Shown here: positions 14,894-24,888 of the stretch, piece by piece | Numbering within the stretch: the stretch's first letter is position 1 | How the letters are laid out: each line of letters starts with the position of its first letter | DNA from: Mytilisepta virgata | Lineage: Eukaryota > Mollusca > Bivalvia > Mytilida > Mytilidae | Assembly: GCA_028015205.1 (NCBI GenBank) | Contig: JAPWFG010000020.1 | Coordinates: 186,001 to 250,000 of the forward strand | Reading direction: 5' to 3' | DNA length: 64,000 bases | Program-made: the position numbers and the translations under genes | The notes under the pieces: generated by a model | What the model was told of the DNA's origin: nothing | Database searches by the model: none | The model's input: only the letters and a program-made list of their open reading frames with translations

Positions 14894-17800
14894 CTAGTTT
14901 TGTTTCCAAAAGTGAGAGCCTTATTGCCTTTCATAACATGTCTGATTGCTATTTGAAATGTACAAAACAGTAATGAAGAAACAAGTTTTCCATTAAGAAA
15001 TCAGATGCAGATGTATGTGACTCACATGCCAGTATTAATCAAGCTTCTGATAAATGAGTACTATTTTTAATACATCACTTCATTCATGTACATGTAACAG
15101 CTGTATATTGATACTTACAGGCTATTCATTCCATAGATGTTATGTTCATCTGTCCAATGATACATTTGATTTTATCAGTAGCAACGTAGCTGATTGCCTT
15201 GAATATTGTTTATATGTCGGAAGAACATTTGTTGGTATTGAAGTAAGTTTAAAAACAGAACTTCAAAGGTTAGAAATGACAGAAAATAGTTACTTGCTGT
15301 GACTTTCACTTTTCTTGTACTAGTATCTTATCATCAGAGAGGCATTATTAAATGTTAATGCTTCAGAGTATTTCGACTCGGTCCCCATTAATAAATACAC
15401 TAGTATATGGTTCTGATTAATGAAGTAAGAACTCTACTAAATAAATCAATTATATGAAGTAAGAACTCTACTCAATAAATCAATTATATGAAGTAAGTAC
15501 TCTACAAAATAAATTAAATCCTATCTGTGGTATAATCTATCGGATTTTGGTTACTATGATTCATTAAAAAAACAATAGCCAGATGACCTAATCAAATAAA
15601 GAACAGTTAATTTACGAAATTTGGAGAGCTTTTAGATTCATATTTTTTAAAATTGAAGAAGAAATTTATTCTCACTGTCAATAGTTCAGATGCTGAACTG
15701 AAAATACAAAGCAATTTTAAACATAGATATGGAACGAAATCAAGTAAATTACGTAGCTCCTCCTATTTGGTACTAGGAGCAAAGCAACAGTGAAATATCA
15801 CCGTAGGCAGGCTATCTGTAACACAATCCTACAAAAACGATTATACAGGAAAAAAAATAAAATATTCTTCAAATATGGAAGAGTGAAAATAAGAATGCCG
15901 AGTAAATATTACAGCAGCCTTTGGTACAACATTGTAATGTTTTGTAGCACAGCAACCATTGTCGATGCGAGCATGATATCGGTGTTTTCCCTGATCAGAC
16001 ATGCAACTCATCTTATAATGGTCAATTATATATCAAAGGTAAGATTTTTTTGTGTGTTCAGAATTGAAAACAATAATAATTAACTGTTTGTTAAACTGCT
16101 GATAAATGTGAACATGATGAAAGAATTCATTATACGTCCAGTTTTAAATGTACACAATATGCAGGGTTATTTTGCAACTTTTTGTTTTGTTGTTTGATAA
16201 TGAGAATTTGCGAAAGGTCTAGATTTAAATGATGAAAATTATAATTCGATAAATTTGGTTGATGATTAAATATTGTAACGTTATTGTAACGTTAATTTAT
16301 TTTTTATGTTTTATTTTTCCAATAATTTTTCTTTGTAATGTCCTTTAAAGATGTACTGGTTCTTCTATATTATTTTCCCCCTTATAAAAGCATTTTTAGA
16401 TGGCTTTGTCCTAAATTTATAGTAGAATGTTCAAAGTTAAAAGTTTGATTGAGCTGGCATAAGTAAAAGTGGTGATTTCGTCAGATGGGAAAATGTCAAT
16501 ATTTATAGATTGTTTGCTGCTGTCTGCATGAATTCCTTACCCTTAAGAGATATTTTTCAATATTTTGATTTAACACAGTTTAAGGTTTGTTAAATTTAAA
16601 GTTACAACGAGACCTTTAACATAAAACACGTTACTTCAGCATAAAGATGTCCCCTAGCATTGGGTGAAAGTCTTTATTACATGTCAATCTACTGAACAGC
16701 AAAAGAAACTTCGCACTTTTCAAAAGTCGTTTAAATATCGAAATTAACAAAGAAAATATTTCTATTAAAAAAGATATGAGTTAATTAACATACAACGTAA
16801 CCATTAGTCCCATGTAAATGGATTTTTCGCATGAATGATTTTTGCCGGGTACTGACCAGCATTCGAATATCCCGCCTTTCGTGGGACCTGCTTTTCAATT
16901 AAAAATCTGAAAACGAAATCCTCATGATTTTCGAGCATTGAAATGGGTATAAAGCCCTGAAAATTAGTTTTGAAATCGAAGCGATTCCATGTTTGAATCC
17001 ACAACAGAGAGAAGATTGAATGTTGGGCAAGCAGCTGGAATTATTGCCAATGACTTCAATGTAGTGTCCGAATCAAAGACCGACCACAGCATGCCAGAAT
17101 AGGTTCACAATGCGCCAAAATCTGCAGAATCGGTTTACCAGAGCTACACAAACTGCTCGACAGACTGTTGCAACTTATCAGCGACCCTTTAGTGCTGATA
17201 CTGTTCTTTGTCCACTGGCTGCTAATAAACTGAGATGTGACCGTCCTGCAAGAGGACCTGTTCTGCATTAAGACCTGTTCTGCATTAAGACCTGTCCTCA
17301 TCACCAGACACCACAGAGAACGTCTTCAATAGGCTTTGCAGCGAAAAATTGGCATAATCAACAGTGGCGTAAAGTCATCTTCTCGCATGAAAGCCGATAT
17401 TGCATCTCCGTCGCAGATGGTAGGATATGAGTATGGCGAAGGCAAAGAGAACGGTTTGCGGACAACTGCATCATGGGAAGGAATGCTCGAGGAGGTCTCA
17501 GCATCATGGTATGGGGCGACATCGGTCTCAACGTGAAACTGGGTCCAGTTGTCTTCCAGAATCTTGGTCCAGGGAGAAGCAATGGGGTCACATCTGCTAG
17601 TTACGTTGAGCATGTTATGAGACCACATGTCGTACCGCATTTTGCTCATCACCAAAACAAGACGTTTCAGCTCGACAACGCGCGTGTGCATACAGCCAGA
17701 GCCGACATAAATGCTATGCCCTGGTCAGCTCTAAGTCCCGATCTGAACTCGATTGAACATCCCTTTGAAGATATTCAGCGACGATTGAATGCAAAGCAGC

Positions 17801-20800
17801 CAAGGTGGACAACTACAGCTGACCTGACAGTGGCGTTTCGGAGAATATGGGCGGGTATTCCTGTGCAATCGCCTGATAAACTCCATGTATCACAGATGTG
17901 TAGCTGTTGTCACGATCGTGGTGGACATACCCACTATTAACTGAAGTGCAATGAAACACTAAAATTCTGTGATAATTGTGTTATCTGTGATAAACTCCAT
18001 GCATCACAGATGTGTAGTTGTTGTCACGATCATGGTGGACATACCCGCTATTAACTGAGGTGCCATATGATAAAACACTAAACTTCTTTGATAATTGTGT
18101 AATCAGGACATTCGATAAATTGTCATAAACTACAGACAGTGAATCTAAGGTTTAAAAAATGTAAAGTGAATTAATTTGAATTTTTTTGAATTTCATAATA
18201 AATGTATGTAAGACTGTAATTATTTGCGACGTTTCTTTTGCTGTTCAGTACATATTGGAGGACGCAGTTGAGAGGTTGTATCATCAAATAAATTCAAAAA
18301 TCTATATATATTAAAATAAATAAAGAATACAAAAAACAGTTTATGCCATATTAAGATTAATAAATGTATGAATTGGGAAAATAATGCGGTTGGACTGACT
18401 AATTTTGAGAATACGATTTAGTATTCATGACTTAAATAAAAAAAAATTTTGTTCACAAACGAGGTATCTCATTTATATATATATATTTAAATGAATGTAT
18501 ACATTGTATTTTTTATTACAGAATCGTTTAACATAACCAATGTTTGCACCGAGAGGACACCTTCTTTGTGCCCACATTACGTCTATACAAATTGTTCTGA
18601 TCACTGCAAGAAATTTGATAATGTCAGTATAACAAATTCAACAAGTGGGGTATGTTAATATTGTCCATATATTCCTCTGACTTATTTAAACTTTTAAGTA
18701 TTGCTTTGGGGAGTGTCAGAGTAAAGTCTATTCAACCCGAATTTTAGAAAGTGGGCAGGGTGGTAACATACTATGGAAAACACGTGAATTATTGATAAAA
18801 ACCGAGTCTCAGAATTTTGTGGTTTAACGGTATGTTCCCACCCTGCCCACTTTCTAAAATTCAGATTGAAATTTACATGGGCACAGTGGAAATATTTTTA
18901 TATAATTAGAGGAAACGAGAATATACCTATAGTCTGTTTTCTGATATATGCATTTATACATGTATGTGACTATATAATTCTTTAACCCAGTGTATTTTAA
19001 AATTATTAAAAAATAATATTTTCACAGACTTATAAGAACAAGAAAAATAAACAATAAATGTCATTAATTTACAATTTTTTATCTATATTTAAACATAAAA
19101 AGGTTTAATGAAACATTTTAAATTAATAAATTTCATAAATTAAATATAGCAATTTGTTATAGACTTAGTCAGTGTGTGATGTGTAAATCTGTCAAACTGG
19201 CTGTGGTATGTGTAGAATGTTCCCTCGCAGTATAAAAGTCTCAACAAGGATGTATTCTTCTGATGTTTCAGTCTCGTTTACATTTCAGGAAATATTTCCA
19301 AAACATGTGATACAAATGGAAAATATTAATGAATTTAAAAAATATTATAATCCAACTAAACTCTGAGAAAAAATTATGTACATACAATCAGCAGTTTTTG
19401 AGTAATACAATTTTCAAATTTTACAACCAATCTGGTCAGTGTCATCAGCCAAAATATTGAGAAAATGGGTGAGGGGTACAAAGAAATGATTTTACCAAAA
19501 ATATGTACATCCCATATCAATTTTGTTCTTTTTAAAATTCTTTAATATGTATTTTTTCAATCATTTATAACAAAGAAGTTGAAATTATATGCTCTTTGTT
19601 CTAAAAAAAAAATGAGAAAAACCCCAAGTTACTAAATTGACTGCATGGTCATTTTGACACAAAAAAACAACAAAATTTTATAAAACTGGCTTATAGTAAC
19701 ACCTACCTATAGTTTTTTTTTAAGTTAAATGTATTCAGATTGGTCTACTTCATCTTTAGGGAAAGTATGAAAAAAAGTTTAATTGTGGAACTGGGATTTT
19801 TTTCATGATAATAGCCCAAAAAGGGGTAAAAACTGATGAAAATGTGAAAATCATCAAAAATTAGGTACTTTCAAATGACCGTAGCAAAAAAGAAGTGCAC
19901 AGCCATATGATTTTTTCTTCATAATTTACTTTCTTACAGTCATATAAACCCCAAAATCAGGTTAAGAAAAAAAGTTTAATTCTAGAAATGTTTGGCCCCT
20001 CAGAGGTGTACATCCTTAATAGGATTAAAACGTCCACAAATTTTAAAGAATTTTTAGTTCAATGTTTTAGCGCAAACCATCATGTAAATTTACAGGCACG
20101 GTGTATTTTTAGTTTCTCTCGTCTTGTGACTTTTTGTAGTCTGGACAACACATTTGTGATTGCAACAGCTATAATCTTCAACATAACCGGAAAGAAATAA
20201 CTGTTTCAATGGACGTAGACAACTGTACACACTCAAGAATGGAGATCTGTAAGTTTTAGAAAATAAGATAAAGCTAATTTCAGTCATTTGTAATTGTATA
20301 AAAATTCATATTTAACAAATACATGTACCAAACACAATCTGATGAAATGTAGACATATTTCGAAACAAATTGTCCTTAATATGTGTTTGAAAACAAAAAA
20401 ACTACTCGTGCTGTTAAACACTAATAAAGGTATATAGAAATATAGTTCAAATAGTTATGTGATTATAAAAAGATTTTAATTCATTAGTTATATGTCATTT
20501 ATGTCTACATAATCTTACTTTATAGTATTAACTGTAAAACATTCTCCGAGTCGGATGTTTTTCCACATAAAGCAATTTCTCCTAACTGTAAAGGTTATGA
20601 ACTTTGAAGATTATGAAGAAGTAAGGTAAAGTTCAGAGGAATTCCTAACTTAGTTGTTTTTTGGATTGCTCGGATATTTACCTTGCACAAAGTGATAAAA
20701 CCAACCATTATCTATTTTTACATTATTTGTCATGTGACCTGTCTAAATATATCTCTACCATACAATTCCCTGTAAGCCCTAGATAAAAATATTTTTAACA

Positions 20801-23800
20801 AATGGTTATCTTTATCATTAATGACGAAATTTATCTCGGACATCTTTATAAACGTGGACAGCACACGGAGCCACACACTAAAAATGCTTTTATCGTCTGA
20901 TTATTGGATATATTTGTGAAATTAAGCCTCACTTGCCATGCCCATGATGACAGTGGAACAATCGGAGCAATTATTTTCCAAAAATATGCTCTACCTAACT
21001 CACGGCATCTTTTGAAAAATTCATCCGTCACGAAGGAAATGTTTACATCTACAATTTCATTTTCACATTTATTCCGAAGGAAAGAGGTAATGCATTATGA
21101 AATGTGTATTTAATGAAAGCTTTTCATAAAGTTCTAGTTCAGAATAAATTGTAACAATAAAAATATTGACAATTTTTGTGGTTGTTTTCGTCATAGATTT
21201 TGACTTTGATGGAACCTTAAGGTCCATTTTGGTAATACAACGTGGCATACAGTCTACTTCATCAGTGGATACATCTTTGGTAGTAACGAACAGCCATATG
21301 ACAATTGGGTCACGTTGACCTACATTTCACGCTTCATTGGCTTTGGTTAAAGTTTGCATTAACATCCATTTCTGGAATACTACAGCATATATATGAAACT
21401 ATCAGTTGATACTGGATCGGTTGATACCACCTACTTGACAGGAAAGTTTATGGGAAGCCTGCCACAACATCCATATGGAGTTCCTGTTCCATGAATGACA
21501 TGGCCGCAACAACTTTTTAAAGTCAATATGGCCACCACGAAAAATGCTTATTTTCCCGCGCTCGCGCGGGTTTAATGTCTAGTCACAATTTAATTTGATG
21601 ATTTAAATTTTTATATGTACCTTTTGTTCATGAATACATGCAACATCTCGCGTAAAAAAATATTTGCGTGAATTTAAATGTTAATAATGAGAAACCCGTC
21701 CATACTCAAGTCGAATTTAAACCCATAAAAGATCCAGTTTTACCTTACTTTATAAGTAAATGATGATTTTATGTTTTATATTGCTATCGTAACAAATTAA
21801 TAGGTTTTGATGGATCTCTATATTTTGGACATATGTCTCAGTTTAAAAGAAGTTGAACATGTATAGTTATAACCGATACATTTTTGAAACACCGACTATT
21901 TCGAAGCTTGTCTTTTACGCGACAGCCAAGAGAAAAACGCAATAACTTTATTTTCCTAATCGACATTTACCCCACATCACCAAATGTTTATGTTTTTATA
22001 TAGAATAATACATGGCAAAATCCGTATCACATGCCGTATCACCCCGAGATTCCACTGTCAGCCCGAGGGGTGATATGGCATGTGCCGATAGGATTTTGAT
22101 ATGTTTTATATGCTTAGTCATATCTGAACAGTGGTGAAGAAAGGGATACTTTGTTGCAATTAATGTGTGTTTAACTATGAATAATTAAATGCTTGTTGGT
22201 TGTGTAACAATAACAGCACATGACGACGTTTCGTCTGCTGAAGTAAATTAAAGTACCTGGTTCAGAGGTTTCATATGAAAAAATCAGAGACTTCCAAATG
22301 TAGGTGCGATACAGATTGGGCCATGCGATAAAGGTTGACCGGGAATGTGTGTAGTTCAAATGGAACATCTGGTGCATTATCATATATGCAAAATGGTTGT
22401 ATTTAGTAGTAAATATATGATAAATATATACAATCCCAGTCTTCAGATTTACTGTTACAAAAATTTGAAATCTTGTGAAAACTGAATAGTATCTCTCTCG
22501 TGAATTGTTCTATCCTTAAATGATTTTGGTTTAATCCTTTTAGTTATTTGGCATTTTTTCTTTAACGTATTGTATTATTGGTTTGCTTTTCATAATTTAG
22601 GCTTTGAGCACAACTGATGAGTTGTACATCGATGAAATAATCATATCTGATACATTAAAATCTGGTATCAGAATTTATTCTATGTATTAAAACCCTGCAT
22701 CTATAAATATCGTAGTTTCGAGTATTTTCTGCAAAGAAATCTTATACGAAATATTCATATCTTGTGCATCAAAACTGGATTCATAGAATATTCTACCCAA
22801 AAGGCAATCTTAAGTTGATAAATAGAAGTTTTTGAGATAAGGTTATAGATTCAAAACATCTAAAGTTTTTAGATAGAAAATCAAACGTTTATAACTCTCC
22901 TTCGACAATTTTCCTGTGTTATATAAGAAGTGTGCTCATGCTTCCCACGGGTTAAGCCTTTAGGCCAAAATTCGTTTGGAGTTAAAGGAATTTCATACTA
23001 GTTTGAGATGAATACGCCATATTACTCGTACAGCGCTGTGTACAAAAGTATCCGTATTCTTTTGTCAAATGATCTAGCAATTTTCTCAGTCGACTTGCAG
23101 CTAAATATTGAATTTAATTCTCATTAAAAAATCTTAACAACCTCTCTTTTTTATGCATTAGTATATACAACATTTAGTTTAATTGACCTTAATTAACTTA
23201 TCCAAATATGCATATGTTTTTATAACATAACCACCCTTAATCATATGTCAAGTATTCTTGCTAGTCCAACACAAAATTTTACCTTTTTACCTGTAATTTT
23301 CAAAATGTTAGAATGGATAGAATGAACCTTAGTCATTTTGTAGTGGACCAACAGCAATAAATACTCAGAAACATCATGACTTTCTGAAGTGCTTAAGATA
23401 AAAAATGGTTTCTTAATAGTTGAAAACAGGAACTCAAAATGTTTACGTACAAATGTTAAAATGGACAAAAGCGTGAGGCAAAAAATGTATGTACGAATAA
23501 ACGTTAACCCGGGTCATCGTTGAAAGAAAAGAAACGAAAAGCACTCGCAAAAAATCTAGAACACATAATCTTGTAAAATGTATTTTAAAAAAAGTTTCTT
23601 AACGATTAAATATTATGTTTCTATTTGACTTCTAATTGTTTCAAGGTATCAATTTTTATTTAGTGATAACGTACTGTTCCGACTTGGTTTTTGTCAGAAT
23701 AAAACACGTTGTACAAAAACATAATATAACAGGAAAAGTTAATATAATTTTTTTTTAACAAAAAGCACCAATAGTATCTTTTTATTAGATCAGGTAATAA

Positions 23801-24888
23801 AGCTGAGATACAACAGTACATATAATGGTTCAGTATCATCAACTTATGGTTTCTCAACGGAAAAAATAACAATACCAGACGAGTCAGTGTCTGTGACAAC
23901 AGCAACATTTTTTATGACAACAGAAAACAGGCGCACATCGGAACATAAAACATCTGGACTAAGCACAACCGTTACTTCGAGAAGTACTATGGATTCAAGT
24001 ACCGAAAGTACACCGGAGTCTGTGTTTGTTACAACTGAAGAAATCTTATTGACTACCGAAGACAGGGACACATCGGAACACAAAACATCTGGACTAAGGA
24101 CAACTGTTACTCCGAGAAATACTGTGGATTCAAGCACCGAAAGTACACCAGAGCCTGTGTTTGTTACAACTGAAGACAGGAGCTCATCGGAACATAAAAC
24201 ATCCGGACTAAGCACAACCGTTACTTTAAGCACTGAAAGTATACCCGATTATGTGCCTGTTACAACTGAAGAAACCGTAGTGACTTCGAAAGAAAAGAGT
24301 AAATCAGAGTATACAACATTTGGCCTAAGCACGATCTTTACTTCGAGAAATAATAAGGGCTCAAGAACTGAAAGTACATTCGAGTCTGTATCTGTTACAT
24401 CTGGAGAAATTTTGGTAACTACGGAAGACAGAAGTACATCAGAACATACAATCGTTGAACCAAGAACAACCTTGACTTCCAAAAATACTGCGGATTCAAT
24501 AACTGGTATACCTATTTCTGAAACTACAGGAATCCATTGTCAATGTCCATGTTACAATGTTGGTTCAAAATGGATATATCCCCAAAATATGACCAAAGAA
24601 GAGTTAGAAGTGTATTTAAAAGAGGAACTCGCAGAACTTAGACGTAATTTGTCAGTCGACCCAAAACAAACATCTGCATATAAGAATACCAAAATATCTG
24701 CTTCAGATAGCCGGCCTTCGTCAGCAGCTGTGGGATCAGTTGGGATATTACTAATAACATTTATATTGGGTTTGATTATCTGTTCAGATATCACAACATT
24801 AATAAGGTCTAGATCGTGGAGTCCTACAAAACAACAACAGTCACAATGTAGTAAGACAATAGAAGAAAATCACAACGTCTTACAATAA
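503..24888 (+). CDS. Gene A: WSC-like multi-module transmembrane protein
   Basis: Ten exons join without a phase conflict: 503-614, 11741-11871, 12281-12401, 13354-13487, 14107-14221, 15121-15242, 15948-16038, 18522-18649, 20140-20248, 23789-24888 (2163 nt, 720 residues plus stop). Seen: a signal peptide (residues 1 to about 22), four cysteine modules at about 38-121, 122-204, 205-275 and 276-354, a Ser/Thr-rich repeated stalk (about 400-600), a CxCxC cluster near 605, a membrane helix near 665-686 and a 34-residue cytoplasmic tail. Modules 1 and 3 carry the WSC signature TFVG[C/I]E...CRC; modules 2 and 4 keep the C...C.C core. WSC domains are known as putative carbohydrate-binding folds, so a cell-surface glycan-binding or sensing role is inferred, not shown. 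Each module is shorter than a canonical WSC domain. Exon 7 is short and was placed by phase and by its CRC and QTC motifs. No ligand or pathway can be named. Confidence 0.87.
1262..1510 (-). repeat. Copy 1 of a dispersed 140-250-bp repeat
   Basis: It begins AAAGTCAACAAATACCAAAGG and runs through TCCGGAGAACAAGG and CAATACATGCACTACA-like sequence to GGGGGTAGACTCGGGTGCTCC. Near-identical first parts occur at 46362-46500 and 57718-57856. The last part matches, in inverse orientation, the 3' tail found after reverse-transcriptase fragments at 35300-35575. Confidence 0.75.
2803..3066. repeat. ACACACTGAGA minisatellite, left arm
   Basis: About ten copies of ACACACTGAGA-type units spaced by AT-rich filler of 10 to 25 bases, inside the left arm of the TTAA element. 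Confidence 0.88.
3582..3695 (+). other. Short unassigned reading frame inside the TTAA element
   Basis: The frame reads MDGNNNASDLSLSFQSSSFE and then stops at 3693-3695 after 37 residues. An acidic Ser-rich opening like this reminds me of the first exon of a repeat-associated animal protein family, but no further exon was found nearby, so it is at best a fragment. Confidence 0.25.
5893..6117. repeat. CTCAGTGTGT minisatellite, right arm
   Basis: Mirror copy of the left-arm repeat: about ten TCTCARTGTGT units in the inverse orientation. Confidence 0.88.
6993..7225. repeat. Dispersed repeat, mussel-type, internally deleted
   Basis: The text ATGGAATGGAAACGGGGAAT followed by GTGTCAAAGAGACAACAACC, then GCGGGGTTAAACATGTTT and CCAACCCTCCTCCTATAC, matches a repeat family I know from mussel sequence. 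The usual middle part appears missing, so this is an internally deleted copy. Confidence 0.55.
7246..7362. repeat. Imperfect palindrome
   Basis: TAATGGCCCTATAATGTGTCC at the left pairs with GGACACATTACAGGGCTATTA at the right, and the inner part GGTCTGTAATAATGACCCGAG pairs with the CGAGAGTCATTATTCCAGACC side. It can fold into a long hairpin. Confidence 0.8.
7772..7796. repeat. Poly-C run
   Basis: An uninterrupted run of about 25 C, in intron 1 of gene A; a second C run lies at about 32008-32025. Confidence 0.9.
9640..9703 (-). repeat. tRNA-derived SINE head
   Basis: Read on the minus strand the segment shows GGTAGCGTGCTCGCC, like a pol III A box, and 25 bases later GGTCGCGGGTTTGTTTCC, like a B box and T loop. 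No complete cloverleaf can be drawn, so it looks like a SINE rather than a tRNA gene. The flank TGCTAGCTCACGAGGTAAC recurs at about 39178-39200. Confidence 0.5.
9928..11233 (+). mobile_element. Non-autonomous element with 167-bp internal repeats
   Basis: The left end AGCTCACCTGACC starts a small hairpin closed by ATGTGAGCT at 9958; the right end TCAGGTGAGC is its inverse. Inside are about five units marked by AGTTTAACATAGGACCCTAT at about 10299, 10512, 10679, 10846 and 11011, so the core period is about 167 bp. Short hairpin-ended elements with internal tandem repeats are known in bivalves, for example the pearl family; membership is inferred. No coding capacity seen. Confidence 0.8.
11741..11871 (+). 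CDS. Gene A exon 2, WSC-like module 1 first half
   Basis: Acceptor CTTTTTGTAG, donor GTAATT, phase 1 in and 0 out. It encodes YTFVGCYDTPS and, after a run of five Asn (AAC repeats), CIQTC and SFVGIE, which is the recognisable start of a WSC domain. Confidence 0.88.
12281..12401 (+). CDS. Gene A exon 3, WSC-like module 1 second half
   Basis: Acceptor TATTTTACAG, donor GTAATG, phase 0 in and 1 out. It begins NPSICRC, the CxC that follows the FVGIE of the preceding exon, and ends with a lone Cys (HCNN). Confidence 0.87.
13354..13487 (+). CDS. Gene A exon 4, module 2 first half
   Basis: Acceptor CTTCTTCAG, donor GTAAGT, phase 1 in and 0 out. It encodes five Cys, including CLKMC, and three N-glycosylation sequons. 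FVGIE is replaced by LIVTNE, so this half module is divergent. Confidence 0.85.
14107..14221 (+). CDS. Gene A exon 5, module 2 second half
   Basis: Acceptor TTTTCAG, donor GTAAGT, phase 0 in and 1 out. It encodes KDCAC and NYNQTC, matching in position the CRC and final Cys of module 1. Confidence 0.85.
14842..14890. repeat. (TA)n microsatellite
   Basis: About 24 uninterrupted AT dinucleotides in intron 5 of gene A. Confidence 0.95.
15121..15242 (+). CDS. Gene A exon 6, module 3 first half
   Basis: Acceptor ATACTTACAG, donor GTAAGT, phase 1 in and 0 out. It encodes CYSFHRCYVH, CLEYCLYVG and TFVGIE, very close to exon 2. Confidence 0.88.
15421..15515. repeat. Three copies of a 34-bp tandem repeat
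   Basis: TGAAGTAAGAACTCTACTAA and the following 14 bases repeat at 15421, 15455 and 15489 with few changes, in intron 6 of gene A. Confidence 0.85.
15948..16038 (+). CDS. Gene A exon 7, module 3 second half
   Basis: Only 91 nt and not obvious as an open frame. Acceptor TGTTTTGTAG, donor GTAAGA, phase 0 in and 1 out. It reads HSNHCRCEHDIG and PDQTCNSSYNGQ, which supplies the CRC and last Cys missing after exon 6 and restores phase into exon 8. Confidence 0.82.
16990..17940 (+). pseudogene. Tc1/mariner transposase, broken
   Basis: From 17473 the frame is open and recognisable: RGGLSIMVWGDIG, then QLDNARVHTAR (second catalytic Asp region) and SALSPDLNSIEHPFEDIQRR, which is the conserved SPDLNPIE block of DDE transposases. 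Before 17473 the translation, which starts with a helix-turn-helix-like VGQAAGIIANDF, holds several stops and frame changes. The element cannot encode an active enzyme. Confidence 0.88.
17875..18100. repeat. 112-bp tandem duplication in the Tc1 relic
   Basis: TGATAAACTCCATGTATCAC at about 17875 recurs as TGATAAACTCCATGCATCAC at about 17990, with the following 90 bases also repeated. The first copy is the 3' end of the transposase frame. Confidence 0.85.
18522..18649 (+). CDS. Gene A exon 8, module 4 first half
   Basis: Acceptor TTTTATTACAG, donor GTATGT, phase 1 in and 0 out. It encodes VCTER, LCPHY and NCSDHCKKF. FVGIE is lost here, as in module 2, so modules alternate between conserved and divergent first halves. 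Confidence 0.84.
18739..18862. repeat. Foldback repeat, 32-bp arms
   Basis: GAATTTTAGAAAGTGGGCAG continuing to GGTGGTAACATA is the near-perfect inverse of TATGTTCCCACC continuing to CTGCCCACTTTCTAAAATTC. The loop is about 60 bases. It lies 90 bases downstream of gene A exon 8. Confidence 0.9.
19000..20090. other. Intron 8 of gene A, no gene seen
   Basis: AT-rich sequence with many short A and T runs. No domain, splice-compatible frame or inverted ends were found. Confidence 0.5.
20140..20248 (+). CDS. Gene A exon 9, module 4 second half
   Basis: Acceptor GACTTTTTGTAG, donor GTAAGT, phase 0 in and 1 out. It encodes HICDCNSYN and DNCTHSR, the CxC and final Cys of the module. Confidence 0.84.
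22016..22099. repeat. Foldback repeat in intron 9 of gene A
   Basis: CAAAATCCGTATCACATGCC and GTATCACCCC are mirrored by GGGGTGATATGGCATGTGCC and GATAGGATTTTG around a 22-base centre. A related short palindrome (CCCTATATCACC / GGTGATATAGG) occurs at about 31055-31082. Confidence 0.85.
23789..24888 (+). CDS. Gene A exon 10, mucin-like stalk, membrane helix, tail
   Basis: The 1100-nt last exon (acceptor TTTTATTAG, phase 1 in) encodes five imperfect repeats carrying TSEHKTSGLSTTVT and STESTPESVFVTTE, each 38 to 45 codons long, rich in Ser and Thr and so probably O-glycosylated. After them come HCQCPC, a charged helix (KEELEVYLKEELAELRR), the sequence SAYKN...SASDSRPSS, a hydrophobic helix of about 20 residues and a Gln/Lys-rich cytoplasmic tail. 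The open frame continues in frame from a GTG at 23887 but the true exon begins at 23789. Confidence 0.88.
23929..24535 (+). repeat. Coding tandem repeat of the gene A stalk
   Basis: Five units start at 23929, 24064, 24178, 24295 and 24430, so unit length varies between 114 and 135 bases but is always a multiple of three. Units 1 to 3 are close; 4 and 5 are diverged. Confidence 0.85.

Larger units (their letters stand above)
16692..18248 (+). mobile_element. Tc1/mariner-like element relic
   Basis: Ends are inverted copies: CTGAACAGCAAAAGAAACTT at 16692 and, on the other strand, CTGAACAGCAAAAGAAACGT from 18248. Both are flanked by TA, the known Tc1/mariner target duplication. The 1557-bp body holds a broken transposase and a 112-bp tandem duplication near its right end. 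It sits in intron 7 of gene A between exons 7 and 8. Confidence 0.92.

Noticed and set aside
17326..17691. 121-codon minus frame
   Set aside because: Antisense shadow of the Tc1 transposase relic.
20846..21113. Overlapping frames on both strands
   Set aside because: No domain, no fitting splice phase with gene A exons 9 and 10.
23844..24482. Minus-strand open frames opposite the stalk
   Set aside because: They are the antisense of a repetitive Ser/Thr coding exon that is in phase with nine others; no start context or domain.
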